DNA of 64,000 nucleotides from Xanthomonas arboricola. Its GTDB lineage: Bacteria; Pseudomonadota; Gammaproteobacteria; Xanthomonadales; Xanthomonadaceae. Positions 39,697-49,735 of this stretch are shown here, one piece after another. A program made the position numbers and the translations under genes. The stretch lies in NCBI RefSeq assembly GCF_002940665.1, contig NZ_MIGY01000002.1:764682-828681 (forward strand). The letters are read 5' to 3'. The stretch's first letter is position 1, and each line of letters opens with the position of its first letter. The notes beneath the pieces are model-generated. The model was not told where the DNA came from. It did not search any database and worked only from the letters and a program-made list of their open reading frames with translations.

Positions 39697-42648
39697 ATGC
39701 CCAACGTGTCTGCGCTGTTCGCTGCGATTGCGTCACGAGGCGGTCACGCGTGGGCCTTGGCCTGTCTTTGGATTGCCGGGCTGGTCGTGAGCGGCCACGT
39801 ACAGGCACAGACCTACAGCGTCCGTGACTATGCCCAGGCCGAGGGCCTGCAGGGCATGACCGTCAACAGCCTGCTGGAAGATCGCCAGGGCGTGGTCTGG
39901 GTGGGCACCGAGCTGGCCCTGCACCGCTTCGAGCGCGAGACTTTCACCCCGGTTGGCCAGGAAAGCGGCCTGGATGCGCGCTACATCCGCGCACTGGCGC
40001 TGGATGCGGCAGGACGGCTATGGGTGGCCAGCGCCAATGGCGTGTTCGTCCGCAACGGCGGCGCGTTCGTGCAACTCCTGCATGACGGCAAACCGATCCG
40101 CGCCGACAGCGGCAATGTGCTGGCCGCCTACGCCGACGGCATGGTGTTGGTCAGCGAGAACGCCTTGCTGCGCCTGTCCCCGGACCGCGCGGGCGGCTGG
40201 TCGGTGCACCCGTTGCCGTTGCGGCTGGCCGATGGCACCCGCCTGCCGGCCGGCAAGGCGTTACTGGCCGATGGCACAGCGCTGTGGGCCAGCTGCGGAC
40301 AGCAGGTCTGCCGGATCGACGAGAGCGGACGCGCCGAGCTGTTGGGCGACGCCGACGGTGTGCCGGCGCGGCAGTGGCGGGCGATCTTTCGCGATCACCA
40401 GGACACCCTGTGGCTGCGGGGCGATGGCCTGGTGCTGTCGCGCGCGCCTGGCGAACGTGTGTTCCGCCGCCATGCGGCGCCGGCAGGCACCAGCTTCGAC
40501 ACGCTCTCGGCGGCCACCACGCTGTCCGAAGATGCGCAGGGCCGCCTGCTGACACGTTCCGATCGTGGCCTGGTGCGCTGGGAGGGCGATCACTGGCGCT
40601 ACTTCGGCCACGACCAGGGGCTGCCGATCAGCCCGATGGTCGGCCCGCTGATGATGCAGAGCACCGGTCAGCTGTGGATCGGCACCCGTGGCCTGGGAGT
40701 ACAGCGCTGGCTGGGCTACGGCAACATCGAGCACTGGGACGAGAGCCAGGGGTTGGCGGAAGCGCCGACCTGGATGATCCAGCGCCTGCCCAGCGGGGAA
40801 CTGCTGGTCGGCAGCGATGCCGGCTCCAACGTGCTGGATCCGCGCAGCGGACGCATGCAGCCATGGACGCTGGACGACGGGCAGCCGCTGCTGCAGTCGA
40901 TCTCCATGGCGCTCTCGCCCGCAGATGGCGCGGCCTGGCTGGCGCGCTCGTCCGGCGCACTGGCGCGCCGCGATCCGCGCAGCGGCAAGACCGTCGATGT
41001 GTTGCAGCTGGGCCTGCCGATCAACAAGCTGCTGTTCGACGCGGCCGGCACCTTGTGGATCGCCACCCCGCGCGGCCTGTACCGCATGCCGCCCGATGCG
41101 CCGTATCAGGCCACCCGCGACCCGGGCGTGCCGGCAGCGTTCGTGGGCGAAGTCGATCGCGATTCCCTGGGCCGGCTCTGGGCCACCACCCGCGAGGGGC
41201 TGTACAACCGCCGGACAGACGGGGCCTGGCAACGCGTGCAGGTCCGGGGCGCGCTGCCCAGCCAGGACTTCTTCCTGATCGATTTTGCTCCAGATGGCGA
41301 GTTCTGGGTCTCGCTGCGCGATACCGGGCTATGGCATGGCCGCCTGCAAGCAGATGGCGTGCTGGCGCTGCGCGCGGTGGACGATCCGCTGGTGGCGCGG
41401 GTGATGCCCTTCATCCTGCACCACGACCGCAGGGGACGGCTGTGGCTTGGCAGCAGCCAGGGGCTTGACTTGCTGAAAAACGGGCATTGGTCGCGGGCCA
41501 CGCGCACTGAGGGCCTGTTGTGGGACGACATGTCGGCCAACGCGTTCTTCGAGGATGCGGATGGCAGCATCTGGCTAGGCAGCAGCCGCGGTGCCAGCCA
41601 TCTGATCGATCCGCTGCGCATGTTTGCCGCACCGCCATTGCGCGTGGACATCCTGCGCGTGCGGCGTGGCAACCAAGCGATCACGCCGGGGGCGCAGGTC
41701 GATTGGTCGCAGGTACCGCTGGATGTGGACATCAGCGCACCCGGCGCCGAAGGCGGCCCGGACCGCATCAGCTTCCGCTACCGGGTGGAGGGCCACCAGG
41801 CGCGCTGGACCCAGACCTCGCTCAGTCACCTCACCTATCCCCTGCTGCCCCCCGGCACCTACACGCTGGAAGTACAGGCGCTGGATGCCTACCAGCGCAG
41901 CGCCAGCCCGGTTGCGCGGCTGCGTTTCGTACTGCGCCCACCGTGGTGGCGCGGCACGCCGGCAGTAGCCGGCTACGTGCTGCTGGGCATTGCGGCGGTG
42001 ATCGCGCTGCTGCGCTGGCGTACACGCAAACTGCTGCGGCGCAAACGCGAGCTGGAGCAACTGGTGGCCGAGCGCACTGCCGAGCTGGAACAGGACAAGC
42101 GCGAGCTGGAAGCGGCACGCGCCGAACTCGCGCTCAAGGCCACCCACGACGAACTGACCGGGCTGCTCAATCGCGCCGGCATCCTGCACGCGCTGCGCGG
42201 CATGCTGGCGCGTGCCGATAGCAGCGCGCGGCCGCTGGCGGTGGTGCTGATCGACCTGGACCACTTCAAGCTGGTCAACGATCAACACGGCCACCTGGCC
42301 GGGGACGCGGTACTGGCCGAGGTCGGCCGGCGCCTGGATGCGCTGGTACGCGGCGACGACCGCATTGGTCGCTACGGCGGCGAGGAATTGCTGGCGCTGC
42401 TGCCGGGGCTGAGTGCCGAGGCCACCCATCGCCTGCAGGCATTGCACCGTGGGATCTGTGGCGACTACCTGATCGATGGCGGCGTGTTGCCGGTGACCTG
42501 CTCGGCCGGCGTGGCATGGTTCCAGGCGGGCGAAACCCTGGAACAGCTGCTGGCGCGCGCCGACGCCGCGCTCTATCGCGCCAAACGCAGTGGACGCAAC
42601 CGCATCGAGTACGACCATGTGAGCTATGCCGCCGCGGCCAGCGGCTGA
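39697..42648 (+). CDS. Membrane diguanylate cyclase with periplasmic beta-propeller sensor (first)
   Basis: 983 residues. Signal peptide about 1-38 (ending VQAQ), two-component-type propeller repeats about 45-640 (for example LEDRQGVVWVGTELALHRFE, IWLGSSRGASHLIDP), Y_Y_Y domain about 680-750, one transmembrane helix about 760-780, coiled coil, and a GGDEF domain with GGEEL near 893-897 and an RxxD inhibitory site (RGDD) five residues before it. It should make cyclic-di-GMP in response to a periplasmic ligand. No receiver or kinase domain. Paralogue of the next gene. Confidence 0.9.
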   Translation: MPNVSALFAAIASRGGHAWALACLWIAGLVVSGHVQAQTYSVRDYAQAEGLQGMTVNSLLEDRQGVVWVGTELALHRFERETFTPVGQESGLDARYIRALALDAAGRLWVASANGVFVRNGGAFVQLLHDGKPIRADSGNVLAAYADGMVLVSENALLRLSPDRAGGWSVHPLPLRLADGTRLPAGKALLADGTALWASCGQQVCRIDESGRAELLGDADGVPARQWRAIFRDHQDTLWLRGDGLVLSRAPGERVFRRHAAPAGTSFDTLSAATTLSEDAQGRLLTRSDRGLVRWEGDHWRYFGHDQGLPISPMVGPLMMQSTGQLWIGTRGLGVQRWLGYGNIEHWDESQGLAEAPTWMIQRLPSGELLVGSDAGSNVLDPRSGRMQPWTLDDGQPLLQSISMALSPADGAAWLARSSGALARRDPRSGKTVDVLQLGLPINKLLFDAAGTLWIATPRGLYRMPPDAPYQATRDPGVPAAFVGEVDRDSLGRLWATTREGLYNRRTDGAWQRVQVRGALPSQDFFLIDFAPDGEFWVSLRDTGLWHGRLQADGVLALRAVDDPLVARVMPFILHHDRRGRLWLGSSQGLDLLKNGHWSRATRTEGLLWDDMSANAFFEDADGSIWLGSSRGASHLIDPLRMFAAPPLRVDILRVRRGNQAITPGAQVDWSQVPLDVDISAPGAEGGPDRISFRYRVEGHQARWTQTSLSHLTYPLLPPGTYTLEVQALDAYQRSASPVARLRFVLRPPWWRGTPAVAGYVLLGIAAVIALLRWRTRKLLRRKRELEQLVAERTAELEQDKRELEAARAELALKATHDELTGLLNRAGILHALRGMLARADSSARPLAVVLIDLDHFKLVNDQHGHLAGDAVLAEVGRRLDALVRGDDRIGRYGGEELLALLPGLSAEATHRLQALHRGICGDYLIDGGVLPVTCSAGVAWFQAGETLEQLLARADAALYRAKRSGRNRIEYDHVSYAAAASG

Positions 42649-42928
42649 ACCTGCGTTTCGACGCAGGGCCAAAAAACAGCGCCGACAGACGCGTCGCTCA
42701 ACACCACATGCCTGAGGCCACGCAGGTGCTTGTGCGCGAGCAGCACGCAGCCGTTTCGAAATCGGGCATCAAGCAATCTGCGCGATCCGCTTGCAGCGAC
42801 ACTGCGCGGCCCGGAACTATCACGCGCCGGACAATGGCCGTGCCTGCTGCGCAAGCGCGCCGCCGGGTCGGCTTAAGCATTAAAGAAACACGCGTGAACA
42901 GCCGCTAGTCGGTGTACCGCGGCCTGGT
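42649..42928. other. Gap between the two propeller-GGDEF genes
   Basis: 280 bases. No gene with family features; holds only the sigma-28-like box near its end. Confidence 0.5.
42881..42908 (+). promoter_or_regulatory. Candidate sigma-28 promoter of the second propeller-GGDEF gene
   Basis: TAAAGAAA, 12 bases, GCCGCTAG. The -35 start TAAAG and -10 GCCG are exact; the rest is weaker, and the spacer is 12. It lies 20 bp before the proposed start. Confidence 0.42.
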
Positions 42929-45900
42929 ATGTCGGCCGCCCATGGCAAGCGTGAGATGCCCGCGCGATGGTCGCGGACCACACCTGCCGATGCGTGGGAG
43001 AGTGCAACGCCCGTGGGGTTTCAGTACCGCCAATGCAGGTCGTCAGGCCGGCGTGCACCGTTTATTGCAGTGCTGCTGGCCTTGCTGTCGCTGGCCGATC
43101 TGGCGGGCGCGCAGAGCGCGAGCATCCGTCGTTACGCCCACGACCAGGGCTTGCTCGGGCTCGCCGGCACCTGTCTGCTGCAGACCCGCGCCACGCTGCT
43201 ATGGGTGTGTACCGAAAGCGGCCTGTATCGCTACAACGGGCGCAGCTTCCAGCAGGTCGTGCTGGATGGCATGCGCAACGAACCGATCACCTCGATGACC
43301 GAAGCCGCTGACGGTCGGCTGTGGGTGGCAGGCTTCCAGGCCCTGTTTGTCGGCGACGAGCATGGCTTTCGCAAGCTGGCCCCCGATGAGGCCGAACATC
43401 TGCAGGAAGGCATGCTGCTGGCCAGTCCCTCCTGGGGCACGGTGCTAGCCAATGGCGGCACGCTGGAACGGCTGAGTGCGCGCGGCAATGGTCACTGGCA
43501 CAGCGAACCGCTGCTGGACACCGCCACCCGGGTGCGCGTGCCCGAACTATCCAAGGTGCTGAGCCTGTCGGTGGAAGGCGACACCTTGTGGGCTGGCTGC
43601 GCCAAGCGGCTATGCGCCATCGATGCGCAGCGCAAGGTGCAGGTCTACGGGCCGCAACAAGGCGTGCCGGAAGATCGCTGGTACAGCGTGTTGCGCGATC
43701 ACGAGGGCGCACTCTGGGTGCGTGGCACCGGCAACCTGCTCTATCGCGCGCCAGGGGCAAGCACCTTCCGTGTACGGCCGTTGCCATTGCTCGACGGCAG
43801 CACCATCGGGCGACAGGCGCCGTTGGTACTGGACCGCAAGGGGCGCGTGCTGGTGCGTCGCAACGACGGGCTGGCGCGCTGGGAAAACGGCCGCTGGCGC
43901 AGCTTCGGTGCCGACAACGGGCTGCCGCCCGGCAGCAGCGATGCGATTGTGGTGGACCGCGATGGCGATGTCTGGATGACCGTCGATGGCGAAGGCCTGG
44001 TGCGCTGGGCCGGCTACGACTGGATCGAAAACTGGGACGCCTCGCAAGGCATGCCGGCCGCACCCACCTGGTCGATCGCGCGCGACGCGCAGGGCGCGCT
44101 GCTGGTCGGCAACGAGCACGGCACTGGCCGCCAGGTCGATCCGAGCGGGCGGTTCGTTCCGGCCCTGCAGGCCTCCGGGATCCAGATCGTGGGCATGCAA
44201 CGCAGCGCCGACGGCAGCCTGTGGACACTCAATTCGGCCGGTTTCCTGCGCCGCACCTGGCCGGATGGCCGCAGTGCCCAGATTGCCAAACTGCCGCGCA
44301 CCGCGCGCCGCCTGCTGATCGATCGACAGGGGCGAATGTGGATGCTCAGTGTGGGTGGGCTGTTCGTGATCCAGCGCCCGCTGGAGGGCGGCACGGTGGA
44401 AGCGGTCACCGACATGCCCACGATCGCCTATACCGATATCCAGCAGACCGCCAGCGGCACGCTGTGGGTGTCCACCGCTAACGGGTTGTTCCGCCTGCAG
44501 GGCGCGCGCTGGTCCAAGCTCAAGGTACTGGTCAATGGCGGCACGTCCGACCCGTGGATCAGCAAGTTCCATATCAGCGATAGCGGCGAGGTGTGGCTGG
44601 CGTTCTATCGGCCGGGTCTCTGGCACGGCATGCTGCTGGGCGACACGCTGGATCTGCAGGCGACCAGCGACCAAGCGCTGCGCGATGTCGGTGTCTACGT
44701 GATGCGCGGCGACAGCCTCGGCCGGGTCTGGGTGGGGCATGCGCGTGGCGTGGAGATCTACGACGGTGGGAGGTGGGCGCATCTGTCGCAGTCGCAAGGC
44801 CTGCTCTGGGACGACATCTCCGAAGCCGCCTTCGCCGAGGATCCGGATGGTTCGGTATGGATCGGCACCGCGCGCGGGGTGAGTCATCTGCTCGATCCGG
44901 CGCGGCTGTTCGATGCGCGCCAGCCCAGCGTACGCATCGACAGCGTCAGCCGTGGCGGCGTGCCGGTGCAACGCGGCCAGTTGCTGGGCTGGAGCGACAA
45001 GCCGCTGCATATCGAGCTGTCGACGATGGAGGTGTACGACGACCCAAGTCGCCTGACGGTGCGTTACCGCCTGCTCGGTCTGCACAACGAATGGATCCAG
45101 GGCAACAACCTGTCGATCGACCAGGCGCCGCTGCCCTCCGGGCACTTCCGTCTGCAGGTGCAGGTGCTGGACCACTACCGCCGCACCGCCTCGCCGATCG
45201 CCGAGCTGCCGTTTGCGGTGGCCCCGCTGTGGTGGCGCAGCCCGCCGGCGATCGCGTCGTATGTGCTGATCGGCAGTGCATTGCTGGCCGGCCTGTGGCG
45301 CTGGCGGCACGGCCAGCTGGTCGCGCGCGAGCGCATGCTGGCCGAACTGGTGGCCGAGCGCACCTGTCAGCTGGAGCACGAAAAACGCGATCTGGAAAGC
45401 GCGCGCGCAGCGCTGGCCCTGAAGGCCAGCCACGACGCCTTGACCGGCCTGCTCAACCGCTCCGGCGTGCTCGAAGCCATGGCCGACGAACTGCAGGCCT
45501 GCGCGCACGGCGGGCATCCGCTGGCGGTGGTGCTGATCGATCTGGACCATTTCAAGCTGGTCAACGACGAGCATGGGCATCTGGTCGGCGATGCGGTGCT
45601 GGCCAAGGTCGGCGCCCGCCTGACCGCCTGCCTGCGCGACTCGGACAAGGTGGGCCGTTACGGCGGCGAAGAACTGCTGCTGTTGCTGCCGGGCATGCCG
45701 CGGCACAGCCAGCACCGGCTGCGCGCCATCCACGAGCAGCTCAGCCTGGCACCGTACGAGGTCGGTACCGCCCGGCCCCTGCAGGTGACCTGTTCGGTCG
45801 GCGTGGCCTGGTTCCGGAGCGGGGATAACGCCGCCACGCTGCTGGCGCGTGCCGACCAGGCGCTTTACCGCGCCAAGCGGCATGGCCGCAATCGCATCGA

Positions 45901-45931
45901 ACCGGAAGAGCCCGAATCGTCGATGGCATGA
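42929..45931 (+). CDS. Membrane diguanylate cyclase with periplasmic beta-propeller sensor (second)
   Basis: 1000 residues from the ATG at 42929. The hydrophobic signal core is about residues 44-62 (FIAVLLALLSLADLAGAQSA), so the N-terminus is long for a signal peptide and a downstream start is possible. Same architecture as the previous gene: propeller repeats, Y_Y_Y domain, transmembrane helix about 775-795, GGDEF with GGEEL near 912-916, and RxxD (RDSD) I-site. Collinear with its neighbour throughout, so a tandem duplication. Both GGDEF domains look catalytically intact. Confidence 0.88.
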   Translation: MSAAHGKREMPARWSRTTPADAWESATPVGFQYRQCRSSGRRAPFIAVLLALLSLADLAGAQSASIRRYAHDQGLLGLAGTCLLQTRATLLWVCTESGLYRYNGRSFQQVVLDGMRNEPITSMTEAADGRLWVAGFQALFVGDEHGFRKLAPDEAEHLQEGMLLASPSWGTVLANGGTLERLSARGNGHWHSEPLLDTATRVRVPELSKVLSLSVEGDTLWAGCAKRLCAIDAQRKVQVYGPQQGVPEDRWYSVLRDHEGALWVRGTGNLLYRAPGASTFRVRPLPLLDGSTIGRQAPLVLDRKGRVLVRRNDGLARWENGRWRSFGADNGLPPGSSDAIVVDRDGDVWMTVDGEGLVRWAGYDWIENWDASQGMPAAPTWSIARDAQGALLVGNEHGTGRQVDPSGRFVPALQASGIQIVGMQRSADGSLWTLNSAGFLRRTWPDGRSAQIAKLPRTARRLLIDRQGRMWMLSVGGLFVIQRPLEGGTVEAVTDMPTIAYTDIQQTASGTLWVSTANGLFRLQGARWSKLKVLVNGGTSDPWISKFHISDSGEVWLAFYRPGLWHGMLLGDTLDLQATSDQALRDVGVYVMRGDSLGRVWVGHARGVEIYDGGRWAHLSQSQGLLWDDISEAAFAEDPDGSVWIGTARGVSHLLDPARLFDARQPSVRIDSVSRGGVPVQRGQLLGWSDKPLHIELSTMEVYDDPSRLTVRYRLLGLHNEWIQGNNLSIDQAPLPSGHFRLQVQVLDHYRRTASPIAELPFAVAPLWWRSPPAIASYVLIGSALLAGLWRWRHGQLVARERMLAELVAERTCQLEHEKRDLESARAALALKASHDALTGLLNRSGVLEAMADELQACAHGGHPLAVVLIDLDHFKLVNDEHGHLVGDAVLAKVGARLTACLRDSDKVGRYGGEELLLLLPGMPRHSQHRLRAIHEQLSLAPYEVGTARPLQVTCSVGVAWFRSGDNAATLLARADQALYRAKRHGRNRIEPEEPESSMA

Positions 45932-46242
45932 GCCCGAGCGGCATGGGTCGGCGCAGGCCGTCTCGTAAAGACCGACCTTAGCTCCGATGCACGGCATCGA
46001 CGCATGCAGTGGCAGCCACCAGCACGTCGATCACAGCACTGCAGCATCGTCGGCACTGTCCCTCTGTGCGGAAAAGCCTCACGGCCGACCACGACATCAC
46101 GACATCGCCGGTTGCCCGCGCCCGGTCGACCGGCGCATGCGCGCGTCCGATCGCCAACGGTTGCCTGCAGGCGCTCAAGAAGTGGCGCCCGGGGTCGCTA
46201 CGTGCTTGAGCAAACGCGTCCGTCGGCGCTGGAAGTGGATGG
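45932..46242. other. Gene-free gap before the MHYT gene
   Basis: 311 bases. Short open frames on both strands have no family features. A weak TAAAG...CCGAT pair near 45966 has the wrong spacing for sigma-28. I see nothing else. Confidence 0.5.
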
Positions 46243-48330
46243 GTGGTCGAAACCTATAACCCTGGCATGGTGATGCTGTCGCTGGTGGTGGCCGTGCTGG
46301 CTGCCTATACCGCGCTGCATCTGGCCGCACGTGTGACTGCCAGTCGTGGCCGCGGTGCCGTGGCCTGGCTGACGGGTGGCGCGGTGGCGATGGGAATCGG
46401 CATCTGGTCGATGCACTTCGTCGGCATGCTGGCGTTTCGCCTGCCCATCCCGCTGGGCTATGACCCGGCGTTGACGACCTATTCGATGCTGGCGGCGATT
46501 CTGGCCTCGGCCTTCGCGCTCTGGCTGACCTCGCGTGCGGACCTGCCATGGCCGCGATTGGGTCTGGGTGCAGTGCTGATGGGCCTGGGCATTGCGCTGA
46601 TGCACTACATGGGCATGAGCGCGCTGCGCATGTCCCCGGCCATCACCTACGACCCGCTGCTGTTTGCGCTGTCCCTGGCCATCGCCATCGGCGCCTCGGC
46701 AGCGGCGTTGTGGATCGCCTTCCGGCTACGCCACGATGGCCGCTGTTACGGCCTGCGCCTGATCGCCGCGGTGATCATGGGCCTGGCGATCGTGGGCATG
46801 CATTACACCGGCATGGCGGCGGCGCAGTTCGCGCCCGGCAGCCGCTGCGGCGCGGCGGCCGGTGCGCAACTGCCCTTGCCCTGGCTGGCCGCAGCGGTGG
46901 TGCTGGTCACGCTGGCGCTGTTGGTGCTGGCGTTGGTGATCTCGGTGCTGTCGCGGCGGTTCCAGCAGCGCACCGACGTACTCTCCCGATCGTTGGCGCA
47001 GGCCAATGCCGAGCTGGTGCTGGCGGCCCTGCACGACCCGCTCACCCGCCTGCCCAACCGGGTGCTGCTGCACGAGCATGTGCTGCAACGCATCGACCGC
47101 GCCCAGCGCGACGGGCAACGCTTTGCGGTGGTACTGATCAACCTGGATGGCTTCAAGGCGATCAACGACGGCTACGGTCACCATTTCGGCGACCAGTTGC
47201 TGGTGGCGGTGGCCGAGCGCATGCGTGCGCATCAGCGTGCCCACGGCAGCCTGGCGCGGCTGGGTGCCGACGAATTCGTGCTGGTGTCCGCCATCGCCGA
47301 CCCCGAGGATGCCGCCGCTATCGCCGCGCATCTGCTGCAGGCGCTGGCGGTGCCGTTCCTGGTCGCCGACCAGGAATTGCGCCTCAGCAGCAGCGTCGGC
47401 ATTGCGCTGTATCCCGAGGGTGCCGGCAGCGAGCATCAGTTGATGACCCATGCCGACGCGGCGATGCGTCACGCCAAACAGGCCGGGCGCAACCGTTACA
47501 GCTTTTTCGAGCACTCGATGACCGGCACCACCCGCGAGCGCCTGCAGCTGCTGCAGGACCTGCCGCGTGCGCTGGAACTGGGCCAGTTCGTCCTGCATTA
47601 CCAGCCAAAGTACTGCGCCGACGATGGCCGCCCGATCGGCGCCGAGGCGCTGATCCGCTGGCAACACCCCGAGCACGGCCTGGTGCCGCCGGACAGCTTC
47701 ATCCCGCTGGCGGAACGCAGCGGCATGATCGGCCCCCTCGGCAGCTGGGTCCTGCAGCAGGCCTGCCGACAGATGCGCGCCTGGCGCGAGGCCGGGCATG
47801 GGCACTGGCGGGTGGCGGTCAACCTGTCGGCCATGCAACTGGCCTCGCCCAGCCTGCTGGACGAGGTGACCACCATCCTGGCCGACTGCGCGATCCCACC
47901 GGCCCAACTCACCCTGGAAATCACCGAAAGCATGGCCATGCGCGATGCCGAGGCCTGCCTGCGCACGCTCGACCAGCTCAATACGCTGGGCGTGCGCATC
48001 GCCATCGACGACTTCGGCACCGGCTATTCCAACCTGATGTACCTGCGCAGGCTGCCCGCGCACGAACTCAAGATCGACCGCAGCTTCGTGCAGGCCATGG
48101 ACAACGGCCCGGAAGACATCGCCATCGTCGCCGCGGTGGTGGCGCTGGCCCACACCATGCGCCTGCAGGTGGTGGCCGAAGGCGTGGAGACCACGGCCCA
48201 GCGCAACACGCTCGAACGCCTGGGCTGCGATCAGCTGCAGGGCTATCTGCTGGGCCGGCCGATGGACGCCGAGCGCTTCATCGCACGGGTCGTCGCCCAA
48301 CGCGACGGCCCGCGTCGCCCGACCGGCTGA
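46243..48330 (+). CDS. MHYT-GGDEF-EAL cyclic-di-GMP protein
   Basis: 695 residues from the GTG at 46243, which keeps the first MHYT helix (YNPGMVMLSLVVAVLAAYTA). Residues 1-240: MHYT sensor with seven helices and three motifs (WSMHFVGM, LMHYMGM, GMHYTGM), thought to bind copper and sense gas. About 262-420: GGDEF domain whose signature is GADEF (341-345) rather than GGDEF. About 435-680: EAL domain with EAL at 468-470 and conserved NLSAMQ, EITES and DDFGTGYS. Most likely a phosphodiesterase with a regulatory GGDEF. Confidence 0.92.
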   Translation: MVETYNPGMVMLSLVVAVLAAYTALHLAARVTASRGRGAVAWLTGGAVAMGIGIWSMHFVGMLAFRLPIPLGYDPALTTYSMLAAILASAFALWLTSRADLPWPRLGLGAVLMGLGIALMHYMGMSALRMSPAITYDPLLFALSLAIAIGASAAALWIAFRLRHDGRCYGLRLIAAVIMGLAIVGMHYTGMAAAQFAPGSRCGAAAGAQLPLPWLAAAVVLVTLALLVLALVISVLSRRFQQRTDVLSRSLAQANAELVLAALHDPLTRLPNRVLLHEHVLQRIDRAQRDGQRFAVVLINLDGFKAINDGYGHHFGDQLLVAVAERMRAHQRAHGSLARLGADEFVLVSAIADPEDAAAIAAHLLQALAVPFLVADQELRLSSSVGIALYPEGAGSEHQLMTHADAAMRHAKQAGRNRYSFFEHSMTGTTRERLQLLQDLPRALELGQFVLHYQPKYCADDGRPIGAEALIRWQHPEHGLVPPDSFIPLAERSGMIGPLGSWVLQQACRQMRAWREAGHGHWRVAVNLSAMQLASPSLLDEVTTILADCAIPPAQLTLEITESMAMRDAEACLRTLDQLNTLGVRIAIDDFGTGYSNLMYLRRLPAHELKIDRSFVQAMDNGPEDIAIVAAVVALAHTMRLQVVAEGVETTAQRNTLERLGCDQLQGYLLGRPMDAERFIARVVAQRDGPRRPTG

Positions 48331-48556
48331 GCAAAGGGCGTCAAAACGACCGCCGCCCCCGCACCGGCGATCGACCTGTAACCCGCCAACCGAGCCGAAC
48401 ATCAGTGGCGGCAGGTGGGCCACCCCCGCCCTGCTGCCCTTCCGCTCACCACCACAACACCCGCCAGCGGCTCCACTCATGGCCGCGGCGTCCCGCTTTC
48501 CCCACTCCCGCTTCGCGACTCCCGATTACCGACTCCCCAATCCCGGCCCCACCAAC

Positions 48557-48572
48557 TGGAACGCCGCTTGCA
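48557..48572 (+). promoter_or_regulatory. Sigma-54 promoter of flhB
   Basis: TGGAACGCCGCTTGCA: one change from TGGCACG, with correct spacing to TTGCA. It lies 32 bp before flhB. A degenerate CCCGATT-type repeat runs just upstream (about 48510-48545). Confidence 0.78.
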
Positions 48573-48604
48573 TGATGCATGGCTGACCAGTCACCGGCAC
48601 CCCC

Positions 48605-49735
48605 ATGTCCGAGTCCGAAGACGGCGGCGAACGCACAGAGCTTCCCACCGAAAAACGCCTGCGCGAAGCCCGCGAGCAGGGCAACATCCCGCAATCGCGC
48701 GAGTTGTCCACCGCTGCGGTGTTCGGGGCCGGCGTGTTCGCGCTGATGGCCCTGGCGCGGGGCATCGGCGACGGCGCCAGCGTCTGGATGAAGACCGCGC
48801 TCAGCCCGGACCCGAAGATGCGCGAAAACCCGATGGCGCTGTTCGGCCACTTCGGCGATCTGTTGCTGCAACTGTTGTGGGTAATGGTGCCGCTGATCGG
48901 CATCTGCCTGGCCGCCGGCCTGGCCGGCCCGCTGTTGATGAGCGGACTGCATTTTTCCGCCAAGGCGATCATGCCCGACCTCACCAAGCTCAACCCGGCC
49001 AACGGGATCAAGCGCATGTGGGGCAGCAACAGCCTGGCCGAGCTGGTCAAGTCGGTGCTGCGGCTGCTGTTCGTCGGACTGGCCGCCAGCCTGTGCATCT
49101 CCAAGGGCCTGCACGGCCTGCGCTCGCTGGTGAACCAGCCGCTGGAACAGGCGGTGGGCAACGGCCTGGATTTCACCAAGAGCCTGCTGTTCTACACCGC
49201 CGGTGCGCTGGTGCTGCTGGCCGCCATCGACGCGCCGTACCAGAAGTGGAACTGGCTGCGGAAGTTGAAGATGACCCGCGAAGAGATCAAGCGCGAGATG
49301 AAGGAAAGCGAGGGCAGCCCGGAGATCAAGGGCCGCATCCGCCAGATGCAGATGCAGATGTCGCAGCGGCAGATGATGGAAGCGGTGCCCAAGGCCGACG
49401 TGGTGCTGATGAATCCGACCCACTACGCGGTGGCGCTCAAGTACGAGGGCGGCAAGATGCGCGCCCCGATCGTGGTGGCCAAGGGCGTGGACGAAATGGC
49501 CTTCCGCATCCGCGAAGCCTGCGAACAGCACCGCGTGGCGATCGTCACCGCCCCGCCTTTGGCACGCGCCTTGTATAGAGAAGCGCAAATCGGCAAGGAA
49601 ATTCCCGTGAGACTCTATTCGGTCGTGGCCCAGGTGCTGTCCTACGTCTACCAGCTGCGTGGCTGGAACGGCGGCCCGATGCCGGAATTGCCGTCGCTGG
49701 ACGTGGATGAGTTCGGCAAGGGAGCCAGCGCATGA
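48605..49735 (+). CDS. flhB: FlhB, export gate switch protein
   Basis: 376 residues. N-terminus ESEDGGERTELPTEKRLREA is typical; four transmembrane helices about 30-210; the autocleavage motif NPTH is in VVLMNPTHYAVALKYEGGKM (about residue 268-271). Cleavage switches specificity from hook to filament substrates with FliK. ATGA overlap with flhA. Confidence 0.97.
   Translation: MSESEDGGERTELPTEKRLREAREQGNIPQSRELSTAAVFGAGVFALMALARGIGDGASVWMKTALSPDPKMRENPMALFGHFGDLLLQLLWVMVPLIGICLAAGLAGPLLMSGLHFSAKAIMPDLTKLNPANGIKRMWGSNSLAELVKSVLRLLFVGLAASLCISKGLHGLRSLVNQPLEQAVGNGLDFTKSLLFYTAGALVLLAAIDAPYQKWNWLRKLKMTREEIKREMKESEGSPEIKGRIRQMQMQMSQRQMMEAVPKADVVLMNPTHYAVALKYEGGKMRAPIVVAKGVDEMAFRIREACEQHRVAIVTAPPLARALYREAQIGKEIPVRLYSVVAQVLSYVYQLRGWNGGPMPELPSLDVDEFGKGASA

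Noticed and set aside
45966..45992. Sigma-28-like box before the MHYT gene (TAAAGACC ... TCCGATGC)
   Set aside because: The spacer is about 9 instead of 11, the -10 match is weak, and it lies more than 250 bp from the start codon.
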